Assembly (NCBI RefSeq): GCF_014805625.2
Contig: NW_023998415.1
Coordinates: 17,734,246-17,798,245, forward strand
Reading direction: 5' to 3'
DNA from: Glossina fuscipes
Lineage: Eukaryota > Arthropoda > Insecta > Diptera > Glossinidae
DNA length: 64,000 nucleotides
Within the stretch, counting starts at the first letter, position 1; the number at the start of each line of letters is the position of its first letter. Shown piece by piece: positions 13,761 to 25,969 of the stretch. A model generated the notes under the pieces. That model was not told the origin of the DNA. It did not search any database and saw only the letters and a program-made list of their open reading frames with translations. The position numbers and the translations under genes were made by a program.

Positions 13761-14460
13761 CTGTAGATTAGAAGAATATATATGTATGTAATCAGCAAAT
13801 CTGCAGGTATTCTTATAAATAATATTAAAGAAAATAATGTACTAACCATTATTATTGCCGTTATAAAGACGGCAATTGTTAACTATGAGCTTGAAATCAT
13901 TACGAAAATCGCTGAATTTTTGATATTCACCGTTATCAAGTTTATCTTCCATTTTTAAAAGATCCATTGGTCTGTAATAACGGTATTTCAAAATTGGGGA
14001 AAATAAATAATTCTATTGGAACTACAAATTATAACGCATTCTAAATAAGACTAACCTTCGGATAATTGAATAATATCTGGGAGCTATATCTTCTTCAACC
14101 GGATCCATAAATGGCCAAGCGTCACGATGATTTTTTACATAGACCAACACCTTATGCATACCAATTTGTAAGATCTCATCCGTTTCAGTAAAGCTAAGAA
14201 TATTTGATGTGATGGATTTTTTGTTTGTACAATAATTGTTGTAGTATTGTGAACGTTGTTGTTGTTGATGTGTACTACACAGGGAAGTCATTTTATGTAC
14301 ATACGATGACGATGATGTCGCATTTGTAGATAATGATAATGATGAGGAATTTGGATTGTGATGATTATGTTGATAGTAATGGGAAGTGTGTGCATTTGTA
14401 TTAATATGAGAAAATTTTGCATTAATTATGGATGAAGTGGAAATGGATGATGAATGGGAC

Positions 14461-14507
<47 letters not shown>

Positions 14508-17500
14508 GTTACTATTATTGTTATTGTTATTATTGATGAGGGTAGTAGTAGTGCTACTGTAATTATTAGTATTATGTTTTAAGTAACGTTTGCTTGGTGG
14601 AATCGCTGCTTCTGTTGTTGCTACTTTACATGGCGATGTTATTCGACCACACTGCACATAGCTACTACTACTGCACAATTGTCGTTGATAATGTTGATTG
14701 TAATGACAACTATTCGTGACTGTAGTAGTGATAGTGGTAGTGGCAGTGGCAGTGGCGGTGGCGGTGGCGGTAGTGGTGGTGGTGGTGGTAGTGACGGTGT
14801 TGGTGTTGGCATCATAATATTCTTTTGGTTGATGTCGCTTTCTTTGTTCGTGTTGCAGTGCACATTGCCGTTTGATACTAATTACATTTCTACATTTAAT
14901 ATGGAGGACAACAAGGTGACGGTAAAGGTTATGGTAGTGGTGATGGTGATGATATGGTAGTGGTGGTCATGTAGGATATTTACGTTTTACATTACGCATA
15001 AATTATGTTTTGTTTTTTATTTATGTCGCATATCATTTATCATTATTTTAATTGATTATATTTGAGGTTGAGAGATGATGTTTGGTTTTTATTGACATTT
15101 GTTAAGAAAAACAAAATAAACGAAAATACAAGGGAAGCATAAAATACAATTGATTTTAATGATTTTTTTTTTTTTTTTTTTTTGCTTATTTACAAGTGAT
15201 TGTTCTCACTAAAAATAAAATAAAGAAGAGATAGCAGAGAAAAATCGAAAAAGCCAATAAAAATGCTAAGAGAAGCAAGAAGAAATCGAAAACATGAAGA
15301 CATGCTTCTTATCTACAAATCAAAATTTGGTTAAGAAAACTGTAATTAAATATTTCAACAACATAAGACAAATCTGGCAAAATATATGTAAATTTAAAAA
15401 AATGAAACGAACGATATTCACATTACCCCTAAGCGATTTCATCAGATCAGTTGGGATAAAGTTGCTTTTAACTTTAGACATTAAAAATATGAATTATATA
15501 ATTTGTCCTTTCATAGATTAAATCTTTAGAGATCTTAGCCTAGAACTTGTAAACAAATTCTTTAATACGGGCGTGTCAAGTCAAATCCATCTATTCTTTT
15601 CTACTCTTTTCCGGATTGACACTAGACAATATTAATACTAAACCGTATATTAATAATTCGTATAGGTTACAATTTATAATCTGCAAGTCACACCCATCTT
15701 GGAATTATCTCTGATTCCCAAGCTGGAATGTAGCTATCTATTAACTAAGAAGACGTATATTTGGGTATTTCACATGGAAACTTATCATTGATAAGGATGA
15801 CCTAAAAAAATTTAAATATATTTGAATTCAAACCAAGGCGCCATATCCTAAACAAAACGGCCATAGTATGCTTATCATCTACACACGTGAACACTTTTTC
15901 ATATGTTAATATATTAATTATTTGGATTATTGTTTTTTTTTTTTTTTATTCCCATGTTATTCAAAATATTGACTATTGCTAGCAACAACTATTGCTGATT
16001 GTTCGGGGAACCGTGGTATTAGTCTGCAGCAAAACCATCTATCTACTAAAGTAGATTCCAAAACTCGCGAATTAAGTGGACAACATTTTTTTCGATAGAA
16101 TTATATAAATGATTTCATAGTCAGACCATACCTTGCGAATATATATGAACCAAACCTGCCACTTAGTAGTAGTAATAGAAGCGCTTCAGTAATCCATTTA
16201 ATTCAAACATTGCCTTACTATTAAGTTATTATATTCTGTCCTCTTGTATATTGATCTTTCCAAATCTCTAAAGTAATTACATCAATTCCTATTTATATCA
16301 ATCATCTGTTTTTTGGATGTGTTTTGTTCGAGAACCTCTACCGCACCAACTAAACAACATTATTTTAAAGTGGACAGTTTGAATCTTCGTGCCAATGTAA
16401 ACAAGTTAAAATTTTTAACGCATAAAGTCATAATGACGAATTCACTTTTCGTAGTCAGGTAGTCAAAAAACTAAGTCCGACTGAGTCGAGTCTTCTATAT
16501 CCCATTACGTTTATGCTTAAAAAAAAAAAACAAAAAAAATTTGAAGAAAACGAAATTTTAATAAGAAAGAAGAAAATTCAATTCGGTCGTGACCGAATCT
16601 TTTACACACATCACTGTTGGCCTAAAAAAAAATTGAAAAAAGGAAAAAAACTAAATATTCGTACTCTGTAATATCGGGTGGGTATCGCTGATTTTTTCCT
16701 ATTTTCAGAATAAAAGTGACAATTTATATGGTGTATGTGTTGAAAGCAAAATAGTTTACAGTTTTTGCTATATAGACGTGGCGGCGTGGTGTAGATTCTT
16801 TGAAAAGTTTGGGCGCCTTTCAAATTTTTTTTTGCAAGTTTATAGGCGATACGATAATGTTCGCTAACGAGAGAGTATTTAGCTCTCAGATACTACTACA
16901 TGTTTACGCTAAGGACAAATGGACAGATGAATTAACGGACATGTTTAGGTGCATTGTGAATTTGAAACTGGCCGAAAAATATGCAATTATGATACACTAC
17001 ACAGTTGAGATAGGTATGACCAGTTTTCTCAACTTTTGTCGAGGTACTAGAATATCGCCCACAGAGTATGAAAAACAAAAAATTAAATTTCTTATTCCTT
17101 TTAAAAAAGTGGGAAGTGACCTCGCTTTACGTAACGTACTGTTGTTGGTGTGCCCACTTTAACCGATTTTGCCCACTTTTAATACCAACTTGCTTGCAAG
17201 AACTTCCAATCTTTCTGGCAAATTTAAGCTCGAAAGTTCATTTTTGCGGCCAGGAGAATGTTTACAACAGACACTACAGGCAGCCGAACAGGCAGTCAGA
17301 CAGACATACTCAAAAGATTTGTTCGTATAGTTTGTGGGGCCCCTGATGCTTTCTTCTGGGCAAACGTCTTGACAAAATAAATATACCTCTCAACCTTTGG
17401 TGATGGGTACAATAATCTATAATAAAGAGCGGACATAGCCGATGGACATACTTGAATCAATTCATAATTTGATCTTGATTATCTTGAATATAAACGCTTT

Positions 17501-20287
17501 ATAGGTCTTTAAAGCTTCTTTTTTGGAAATTGCAAACATTTCTTTTTTTACATTTTTATTAGAAGTAGATTTGGTTTTCCTAAAAATCGCGAAATGCTTT
17601 AAATGAAGCTGCCGTAAAATTGGGCTATGCGTCAAAAAAAAAAAGCCTATGATTATTAATGCGCGTACATCTGAAGCATAAAGGTAAGGATAATGTCCAA
17701 TTTTTAGCCAACCGTGCAAAGAGGAAATTCTAAATTATCAATACATGCACAGACAAGCGTACACATCAAACTACATATTTACAGTACATACATAAAATTA
17801 GATACAAATAAATTCTGAATTTTTCATTTTAAACTCACTCATCCGAATGTTGTGACAGATCTTGTCGTAATCCATCTACGGTTGAGGCGGTGCTATTTGA
17901 TTTGCGTTTGCTGCCGCTGCTGTTGCCACTACAGCCCGACTGATTTGTTAAGGATTTATCCGCTGTTGCGGATGAGTTTTTTTGCTTTTTATTTGCCATA
18001 TTGGAAGACAATGAACTTTTCGCTTTGTTAGATTCCTTCGAGGTAGATGATGATGATGCTCCGCTTGTTGTTGTTGCCGTTGTCGTATTTGTGGCTGTAG
18101 ATGTGGTTGAATTATCTTGCAGGGCGGTCGGTATGAATATATTACCCGTTAACGATGATAGAGAGTTATTTGTCTGACGTCCGGGCAATTTCATATTTGT
18201 CGTTGGAGCCATATCATGTATGCGATGATGATCTTTTTCTCTTTTTATGGTTGATTGTAATAGATCACCAGCGCTAAGGACACCAACGTCGTTGGTAATT
18301 CCCGCCACTGAACCGGATTGATTTAAATCTAAATCGTTTTGATTGTTGCTGTTATTATTGGAATTATTTAAACTATCATTGGGTATTACACCAATAGCAC
18401 GACAAAAGTTCTCCTTATCTTCAGGACTTAACACTGGCTCATCAATATCCTCTTGCTGATGATGACGATGGTTATGTTTATGTTGCTGTTGTTGTTTTTG
18501 CTTGTTATGCTTTCTATTTGTTGTTGTTGTTGCTGCTGCTGTTGTTGTTGTTGTTGTTGTTGTTGCTGCTGCTGCTGCTGCTGCTGTTGTTACTGTTGTT
18601 GTTGCCGACGCTTTTGTTAAATTTCTGGTTTCTATTGTTGTCGTTGTATTACTATTGGAATTTGGTATCGTGCTTATATTTTGATTGTTATTGTAGTTTG
18701 TACTTTGTACTGAAGCACTAAAGCTATTTTCATGCTTATGCCGTTTGCTGCGATGGTGCTCTTTGGATCTCTTTTTTTGCTTTTTCTGCGATTTCTTCTT
18801 CTTATGATGATGATGGTGATGATGATGATGATGGTGGTGGTGATGATGATGCGTTTTATTGCGATTGGATTTTGTTAACTTTTCGTTTATGGTTTCTAAA
18901 ACCACATCGTCTTCAACAAATGGATGTTTTTGCTGTAACTGTTGTTGTCTTTGATTATCATGATGTGTCAACAAATGTACAGACGTTAAAATATTGTTAT
19001 TGGTGGCGTTCTGAAAGCTGTGATTATGACCTGAATTTACCGACTCTAATACTTCTCTGACGTTAGCCGCTTCGTCGTCTTCCGGTTCTAATTTGATATT
19101 CTTCAATAAGTTCAAATCTTCTTCAGTCAAAGGCGATATATCCTGAATCGCCCGACGATGCGCTGTATGAGATTCTGCACAATTATTTTCGGCTGCGTTA
19201 AAATTTGTCTCGTTATCGTCGTAATCGGGCAGATCGCTATTCTTATCTTCTTCTTCCTCCTCGTCTTCTGATGTTAAGCAGAACGTTTCTCGATGACCGA
19301 GAAATTCGCTAGAATTTGTGGTTATAGTGCGACGTAAAGAACTTGCGTATGTCGATATACCACTTGCTGTTGAGGTAGACGGAGATCTATGAAATTCAGA
19401 TTGAAAGAAGAACCGCGAAAAAAAAAATAAAAATTTAGCGATAACAATACATTTTAGAAACGTTCAATTTCAATAGAAAGACAATGAAATCATGCACGTA
19501 ATGAAAATGATGTGATAACTGAAAAGCAAATGAAAAACGGAAGATTTTGTTTTCAGTGTTCGTATAAAATTGCCTTTGAATTATTGTAATGAAAAATGTG
19601 TAAAGAGGCGAGAAAATTTTTTATTCAACATTACAGAAAAGAATTGCTTCTCCGGTGACGATCGGTGGGGTCAGTCTATTGTCGATCTTAACATCCTTTA
19701 TATGCTTTGCGTCCAAGTCTAAAGAACTTAATAGAGATGAATATTGTTCTTAAAAAATATTTCTCAACTCATCCACATCCTCGTTTCGTTTTTAACCCAA
19801 GAGAATAATTAACAACGTTTATGTATTTGTTATAAGCTGTTACTTCGCCAAGGTAACTCGCAATAACCATTCACACTACAAACAGAAGCACTTCAATCAG
19901 CAATAGAACGGGAAATTCGCTCATACACAGTGGAAGCACGCCAACAACGGCGCAATTATGGGATCTAGTTGATTTCAGTATAGAGAAGATCTCAATTCTT
20001 TAATAAGCCAAGTGATATCCTTTTAAAATATTATGAGGTGACTTACGAAACGCTTAAAAGATTATTCTATAGTAGGGAGAATGAACACGGAACGATGCGA
20101 CGCAAAATTCAAGATACCATTAAAAAATTTGGCTCTAGGTTCTGGTTAAATCTTCAATTACCGTCTAACATTATTTCTTTTCTACCCAGCAATCATCAAC
20201 CACTAACAATTTGATACTTTTACATGTTATCTTTATTATTTTATCATTATTTTAATTCCCGTCCGATTATTCTATTGGCAATCTTCC

Positions 20288-20319
<32 letters not shown>

Positions 20320-22373
20320 TTTTTTGTTTATGTTTTAGTATCACTGCGAGTCAACGTATGAAAGAAAAACCAAAAATTCTTTACATGCTTTATGCGTTAC
20401 GCACAAACCTAATTTTTAAAAGAAGAAAAAGGCGAAATTCGTAAAATATAAAATTAAAACATGCTTACATAATTTGTTCAAAAAACAAAATAAATCAAGT
20501 GTGTTTCAAGTTGGAAAACACAAATTGATTGCTCGTGTTTTGCAGAATCCAATCAATCAAGCCAAAAATGTGGTAGATAATCAATCAGAAATGAAATATC
20601 AAAAAAATTCACGCCAGCCACTACAATTTTAGTTTTACGAGTTGTTTATTTCTCTCTCTTTCTCTCTATTTTTTAAGAGGTTTTATTTTGATTTAATTTT
20701 TGAGCAAAAGAAAAACTTTTTGGATCTTTTTGACAAATGAGTGAAAATTTTGAAGTGAATTTTGGTTTTCCACGAATTCAATGATTAAATGTGTGGCGGC
20801 ATGTTTATTATTATTATTATTATAATTATTATTATTTTTTTTTTTTAATGAAAACTGATGAAGAAACAAACTCTTTTATGTAAAAAAAGTAAAAATATAC
20901 AAAGCCACAAACGAACTTGGTGATGGATAACATGAAAAATGTTTGTGTTTAGTGATCAAGATGGAAAATAATATCAATGGTTAAATGTCATTGTTGCGGT
21001 TATTGCCAATTGTTGTTGGATTTTTAAATTAGTTGATTTTGTAGAATATTGTTTGGGAATGAATTTTTTTTTTTTTTTTTTGTTTTTTTTTTTTAGTTTT
21101 CTTGTATTTCATATAAAATTCTTTTGGTACGTTTTTCTTTTTTCTTAGTGTTTTGTTTATTGGTTTAGACGAGTAGACTATTGGCTGTAGCTAACCGTCT
21201 GCGTGCTCTAGTTTGTGTAATTGAGGTAGTTAAAGGCAAAAAAGCGGGTTTAACGGAAGGCTGCTCGAATTGATAACGCTGTTGATGCTGCTGCTGTTGC
21301 TGTTGCAGACGTTCTCTTTCTCTTTGCAAACGTTCTTGCTCTTGGCGATTTTTCAGTTCTGCCAAATTTCGCATGCGCGACGAGTTGCGTACTTGAAATA
21401 ATCTGGATTAGAAAATTTTGCAAAATAAATAAAATGAAATAATCATTGGAATTTGTTATTTAAATAATAATCAAATTGTGCTTACTTCCTTCTTCTCAAT
21501 CTTTCGCGTTCACGAAATAACTGGGGTAATTTTGGCAGGAAATTCTCATCCAATATTTGATAGAGCTCCTTTTCTTTAGGATTCGTGGAACTCTTAAATT
21601 TCGCTGCCAAGTTCTGCCAGTCCTCTTCACTAAAACAAATCACTTGCCAAACCGATTGCGATTTCAAGCTATTAACAGAACCAGCTGGTTTGTCCTCGCG
21701 ATACAAACGTGTACCATAAAAATACCAATAACCGGAATTCTTCGAATCGTAACCTAACGGTTCAACTCGCAAGCTATCTGCTTCCAAGTTATTTAAAATC
21801 ACTTGCACATCCGACGAGTTTAAACGAAAATGACATAAATCATATAAAATCAAAAGGCGCTTGCGTACCGGTAACGATTGAAAATCAATATCGGTATCGA
21901 AATGATTTTCCGTTTTATGCAGACGACACTGTTGGCGTAAGTAACGCCGCAAAAACATTTGATAGTTGCTGTGAGTAATTTCTTTTGCTACCGAACGCAA
22001 AGCATCGCAGCCTTTAAGTAAACGTACAATAAGCTCTGGGACTAAAGCAATATGATCTTCTTCAGCCAAAGTACCATCTGACAATAAAGCTGATTCTAAA
22101 TCCTTCAAAATTAAAAATATATACAAATAATGAAGTCTTCATTTAAGTAAAACGCAAAGAACTTACCTCAATATCAATATCAGGCAAATCAAATGCAGAA
22201 CTAAACAATGAACAAAAATGTGAAATACACGGTATCTCCCACCATGATTGTATATCTTTTGATATGGAAAAGAATTGAGAGGAAAATTACGTTTGTTTCA
22301 GTTAACAATTTTACAAATATATTGAGTCAGAAATTTAGAACTCACCCAAAAGTCCTATGAAAGTAGAAACCAT
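5824..22373 (-). CDS. dikar: CECR2/dikar-type bromodomain chromatin-remodelling protein (8 coding exons, 3,562 aa)
   Basis: Spliced on the minus strand as 22373-22346, 22255-22167, 22102-21486, 21402-21196, 19386-17839, 14193-14056, 13971-13847, 13760-5824. Every intron is GT-AG, phases match at all seven joins, and the total is divisible by three. Seen: residues 14-39 ([14 protein letters not shown]..) and 160-175 ([14 protein letters not shown]) are hallmarks of the CECR2 N-terminus; a basic coiled coil lies at about 258-285; a bromodomain at about 835-930 has WPF 856-858 and the acetyl-lysine Asn at 913; an AT-hook-like KRGRKKK is near 3225. Known for the family: vertebrate CECR2 pairs with the ISWI ATPase SNF2L in the CERF remodeller, and Drosophila dikar is the fly homologue. 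Inference: a nuclear acetyl-histone reader. The tail is far longer than in vertebrate CECR2 because of glutamine-rich low complexity. Family assignment is strong; the exact isoform is predicted, not observed. Confidence 0.88.
13847..13971 (-). CDS. dikar: dikar coding exon 7 (bromodomain, second half)
   Basis: Encodes residues 877-917: [16 protein letters not shown], then [23 protein letters not shown], the F..D..L...NC..YN block and Asn913 are the conserved acetyl-lysine pocket elements. The exon is too short to be noticed as an isolated ORF. Acceptor TTATTACAG at 13972, donor ATG|GTTAGT at 13846, phase 1 into exon 8 (G+AA = Glu918). Confidence 0.92.
14056..14193 (-). CDS. dikar: dikar coding exon 6 (bromodomain, first half)
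   Basis: Encodes residues 830-876: [19 protein letters not shown] (helix Z), then KNHRDAWPF and [18 protein letters not shown], the ZA loop with the WPF shelf at 856-858. The acceptor is TTCTTAG at 14194 and the donor AG|GTTAGT at 14055; the joined codon AG+A gives Arg876 before PMDL. The frame is also open upstream through the acceptor, which is reported separately. Confidence 0.92.
14460..14535. repeat. (ATT)n microsatellite inside dikar intron 5
   Basis: Long ATT array with GTT interruptions. It lies in the stretch that stays open in frame with the bromodomain exon on the minus strand, where it reads as polyasparagine. Confidence 0.95.
16560..17415 (-). mobile_element. Mini-me-like dispersed element, family A, copy 1
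   Basis: Reverse orientation relative to the window. The hairpin-bearing end is at 16570-16610 (ATTCGGTCGTGACCGAAT) and the other end near 17400-17415. The interior shares with the other copies a run of CTGCCTGT-like units, then TTCTCCTGGCCGCAAAAATGAA, then a GGAAGTTCTTGCAAGCAAGTTGGTATT segment. Degenerate and non-coding. It sits in dikar intron 5. Confidence 0.7.
17839..19386 (-). CDS. dikar: dikar coding exon 5 (acidic, His/Lys and Thr/Ala low-complexity linker)
   Basis: Encodes residues 314-829. It opens with a Ser-rich stretch and an acidic patch ([13 protein letters not shown]), then a polyhistidine run at about 493-508 followed directly by a Lys-rich segment ([17 protein letters not shown]) that looks like a nuclear localisation signal, then Thr/Ala repeats, Asn-rich stretches and a second basic cluster. 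It ends DLSQHSD with donor GA|GTGAGT at 17838, which pairs with the exon 6 acceptor to form Asp830. No folded domain is recognised; the linker separates the N-terminal region from the bromodomain. Confidence 0.85.
19387..21195 (-). other. dikar intron 4 (1.8 kb)
   Basis: AT-rich, with long poly(T) runs at about 20289-20319 and 21067-21095 and a short ATT array near 20811. It contains the alternative TAA stop and AATAAA just beyond exon 4. No other exon is supported. Confidence 0.7.
21196..21402 (-). CDS. dikar: dikar coding exon 4 (basic coiled coil)
   Basis: Encodes residues 245-314: [19 protein letters not shown], then a Q/E/R coiled coil, then a linker ending TQTRARR. The acceptor is AATCCAG at 21403. 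The chosen donor CG|GTTAGC at 21195 gives phase 2 and joins exon 5 as Arg314. Without splicing the frame reads on to a TAA at 21165-21167, so a short isoform is possible. The donor is weaker than the others in this gene. Confidence 0.75.
21486..22102 (-). CDS. dikar: dikar coding exon 3 (DDT/WHIM-like region)
   Basis: Encodes residues 40-244 in one open frame. It carries the block [14 protein letters not shown].. followed by [12 protein letters not shown] and [14 protein letters not shown] (about 160-175), and ends in a region with [18 protein letters not shown]. This matches the family block that in CECR2 and related remodeller subunits forms a DDT/WHIM-like helical fold, thought to mediate ISWI contact (family knowledge, not seen here). 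The donor AA|GTAAG at 21485 leaves phase 2, completed by the next exon as Lys245. Confidence 0.92.
22167..22255 (-). CDS. dikar: dikar coding exon 2 (CECR2 N-terminal motif)
   Basis: Encodes residues 10-39, reading [17 protein letters not shown] then [12 protein letters not shown]. The WWE.P.I.HFCSLF....F.LPD.EIE pattern is diagnostic for CECR2 proteins and precedes the DDT/WHIM-like region. The acceptor is TATCAAAAG at 22256 and the donor GAG|GTAAGT is at 22166. The next intron is only 64 nt. Confidence 0.9.
22346..22373 (-). CDS. dikar: dikar coding exon 1 (start codon)
   Basis: Encodes MVSTFIGLL plus the first base of Asp10. A TAA stop lies in frame immediately before the ATG, so this is the first usable start in this reading frame. 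The exon ends in G|GTGAGT, a strong donor, and the 90-nt intron that follows has a clear pyrimidine tract before its AG. The joined codon (G+AT) gives Asp, continuing into DIQSWWE, which aligns with the CECR2 N-terminus. The exon is very short, so the model rests on splice phase rather than on homology of these nine residues. Confidence 0.72.
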
Positions 22374-25300
22374 TTATGTTTGCTTTCACGCTTTAGGTTT
22401 CTTGCTTTTGCTTTTTGCTGTTATATTATATTACTATTTCCTGCTGAGTTAAGAGTTCTTTTTTTCTTTTCTTTTATAATTGCTTATCAAGCTCTTTTTT
22501 TCTCGGATTTCTTATGTCGACACGTTTTTACTTCAATGATATCTTTGGTTTTAAAGTATTTTCTTTTGTTTGCAAGTAATTATTTTGCCTTTTCATCTAC
22601 ATTTTTACCAATTCTGTGGAAAATGATAAATACCTATAATATAAAGAAAAGGATTAAACATTTTAACTACAAACATTCATTATAGTTAAAACATTAGTTC
22701 AATTTTTATGTAGCTTGATTGTTCTTACAATACTTTTCCTACATTTGTACAATTGATTTGCATTGAAAGTTCCATAGTCAATTTAGGTTGTTTTGTAAGC
22801 TGTTTCATTAATTGTCAAATGAAGCCGTATAACTGTTTAGTTTGTCATAGTTTTTCAGAGAATGTTTAAGTTTAAAATTTTGAACATAATAACGCATTCA
22901 CAATAGTTTTAAGCCTTATTCAGTATAAATTGTTTTTAGCATAATCGCTATCTTCATCTTATCTATATTAGCTCAATTATTATAAGAGTCTAGATTATGT
23001 TATTTAGTTATTAAGCAGTATAATAATATAATATGATCATGCCCAGCGCCATTCAAAACTCTTTCAGTATATTGAAAAAAATGCCCTAATCTTTAAGATT
23101 ATAAACCATCACTTTATTAGTCCAGAGGAATATATGCGTAAACAAAATGCAAAGTCGTTAACACTGAAATACGACTTAACAAATTTTTGGCGCTAAAAAT
23201 TACCTCCATATTTTTACAAAGAAAGCGCGGGAAAGTATAGCGATAAAATAGAATGAAATGAATTGCAGAGAAAAAACAAAGAAATAAAACAAATTAAAAA
23301 CACTTGTACATTAAGGTGAAACCAAAATCAATAATTTAAAAAAACAAAAAAAATATGAAGAACTTTTTTTTAATATAACTACAATACAAAATAAATACCA
23401 ATAATAACAATTGAAGCAACAAAAATACATAATTATGAGAAATTTACAAAGGCATATTATAACATGTGTTTTTATCAGGATAAATATGAATTGAAAAGAG
23501 ACCAAAAACATTGTTTTGATTTTATATGATTATACACACAACACGTTGCACATATCATAACAAAACATACGGTAATAGTTTCAATACACACCTACACGCA
23601 CTCACTTGAAAACAAAACCCTCATATTAATGCAATATATACGAATACATTGCCTACATCATATAGTTTACTCATTTTAATTCGGCTAAAATACGAAAGAG
23701 AAAACCAATACTAATCATTAAAACGAACGTCATATCCATCATAAGTAAGAATAGTTAAAAAAGTGCTCAATACTAGAAGAAAAGTTAAGTTCGCTTCGAC
23801 TTGTTAATGTAGGATAGCGCTTTATTACAGACGAGAACAGGATCACTATATTATTGGGCGAAATTAAATGTATTTGCATTTCCCGTTTGTTGGAAAAAAT
23901 CGAAGTGAAATTTTTAGCTTAATGAGTTAAATTTATATAAATAGTAATTTTTATTTAAACTTAAACTCGTAAGTGATCCTTTTAATTAATTAATCTTTAC
24001 GTGTTTGCAATATTTAAAAATAATTTTATCTTGCAAATTTACGCCCATCCATTTACTATTGCACACATCGTTAGTAACAAATTTATTTAATTTTTTATAC
24101 TTCAAATGTATGCCCTTTATAAACATGTTTAGCATATTTTAACACTTAATTATTTTTAATTAATACATTTTTAATGGTGCCTTCTTACCTTTTCTTTACA
24201 CTTGGTCGCCTCCGGTTGTACACTTTTTTCACTTTTTTTGCCTGTCTGCTTCTTCTTCTTACATACTTTCCGAAAGAAAAAAATTGATATTGCCTTTAAG
24301 TTTTTTCCCGTCTTTCGTTTCACACAATATTAAGCCTAAGCATTAAGTTCGTTTTTATTGGTTTAAAAATTATTGATACATTTTTTTTTAAAAGTGTTTA
24401 ATTTTTTCTATAAATATATTTATATATAGTATAATTATTTATAAAACGTATATTCTTATTTCATTTCTACATTTGGTCGTTTATATATTTTGTGTGCGAA
24501 TGTGTGTGTGTTTCGGATCTTTTGTGTACTTCTTTTTTCACAAATTTTCTATGCCACGAGAGAAAATTCACTTCTTTCATTTAATTTTTTACACTCTATA
24601 TACAGATATTTTAACAATCACACACAACCGATTTCGCGTAGAACAAAATATAAACTGAAGTATTTTTAAAACATATTTCGTTTTCTGTTGACAAATGCTT
24701 TAAATTATATGTGAAAAAAAGAAACAACTACACAAACTAACGATAGTTCTTATTCTTTTTCTCGTATAAATTATAATGTCAATTTAGCGATTTTCGTAAT
24801 ATTTTTAAACTAGAAACGCTCTACACACGGTTGATCGTGTGTAATCATGTGATTAAAATGAATTAGTGATTACTATCATTCATGAATTCTAACGTTCGCT
24901 TTTAAAGTTCTTGTCCTCAATATATGTACTGTACTAGCAATATTTAAGTAAGACAAAAAGGTTAAAGCGATATATTTTTCTAATTATATATAAGTTTTTA
25001 AGGAAAATAAATAAATAATTATTATAATCATATTAATTTCTGATGATTAAAACTATATACATTTTCATAATTCTTGTAAATAAAGTAATGTACAACTTTG
25101 TTGCAGGAAACTTTTTAATACGATTAACAGCTGAAAAGTATTAACTAAAGGGAGCCAAGTTATAATGTTAAAAATATAGTGTTTTAGGGTCCTCTTCGTC
25201 TGCAAATAAGTCCGATTGCTATTAGTTGAAGTAAATTTCAAAAAGTAGTTCAAAAAAATGTAATGACCTATTAAAAGAAAACTTTCTACGAATTTTTGGA

Positions 25301-25969
25301 GATCTAAGCTTGCTTAAAAATCTAAGCAACGTTTTAAGTAAAAGTAATTTTCGAAATTGCTTGGGTAGACCCATGAAACTATTCAATAGAGTAAGTCTTG
25401 TATAAACTATTAAGAAGCACATCAATAATTTAAATTTAACTGTAGTGGTGGCAGTATGTTATTCTCTGCTTTAGTCAACAGTCAATTTTCAAATAGGTTC
25501 TGTTAACTTACACACAAACTAGTTAGAAAATTGAGTTTTAGTATATACTTTTGATTATATTAAAATTTATTGCTACGCTCACAAATAAGAACATATTTTT
25601 GATTTGGTTAGTCCTTAAGATTTTCATTTACTAGAAAATTTACCATATTTTATATGCAAAAGATCTCGTCCATAGATTATAGGAAATAAACCGATAGAAT
25701 CCTTTTAGTGAAACCCTTTAAACAAAAACTAAGCGTATTACCTAATATGAAGTCCACCAAGTCGGTAAGACCTATTATTGAAGACACGAAAACGAATTGT
25801 TTTATTACATATTAAGACAAGAGATAATTGTGATAAAAGTGATTTACTGTTGAATTAGTTGAAAGTCGTGTACTCCTACTTTTACAAAAGTTCGACATGG
25901 GTAGAAAAAAATTTATTTTGACAGGCAACACTACAGTCAGAGCTAAGAGAGAAGATATCTTTTAACATT
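22374..25969. other. Non-coding region 5' of dikar
   Basis: AT-rich, with no supported coding exon. It should contain the proximal promoter and 5' UTR of the minus-strand gene. A small hairpin (TACACACG / CGTGTGTA) lies near 24820-24842. Confidence 0.5.
24180..24330 (-). other. Candidate non-coding 5' exon of dikar
   Basis: On the minus strand a locally GC-richer segment (ACAACCGGAGGCGACCAAG) runs into AAAAG|GTAAGAAG, a strong donor, with GT at 24189-24188. Possible acceptors lie just before the start-codon exon (ATAACAG near 22421 or AACTCAG near 22445). No promoter motif is certain. Speculative but testable. Confidence 0.25.

Larger units (their letters stand above)
14194..17838 (-). other. 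dikar intron 5 (3.6 kb)
   Basis: Separates the linker exon from the bromodomain exons. It contains an (ATT)n array, a GT/GC-rich tract at 14720-14960, a mini-me-like element at about 16560-17415, and otherwise AT-rich DNA. No further exon is supported. Confidence 0.75.

Noticed and set aside
18502..18721. Leu/Val-rich plus-strand frames
   Set aside because: Antisense of the Thr/Ala repeat in dikar exon 5.
24820..24842. Small hairpin TACACACG / CGTGTGTA
   Set aside because: An 8-bp stem is expected by chance in a window of this size.
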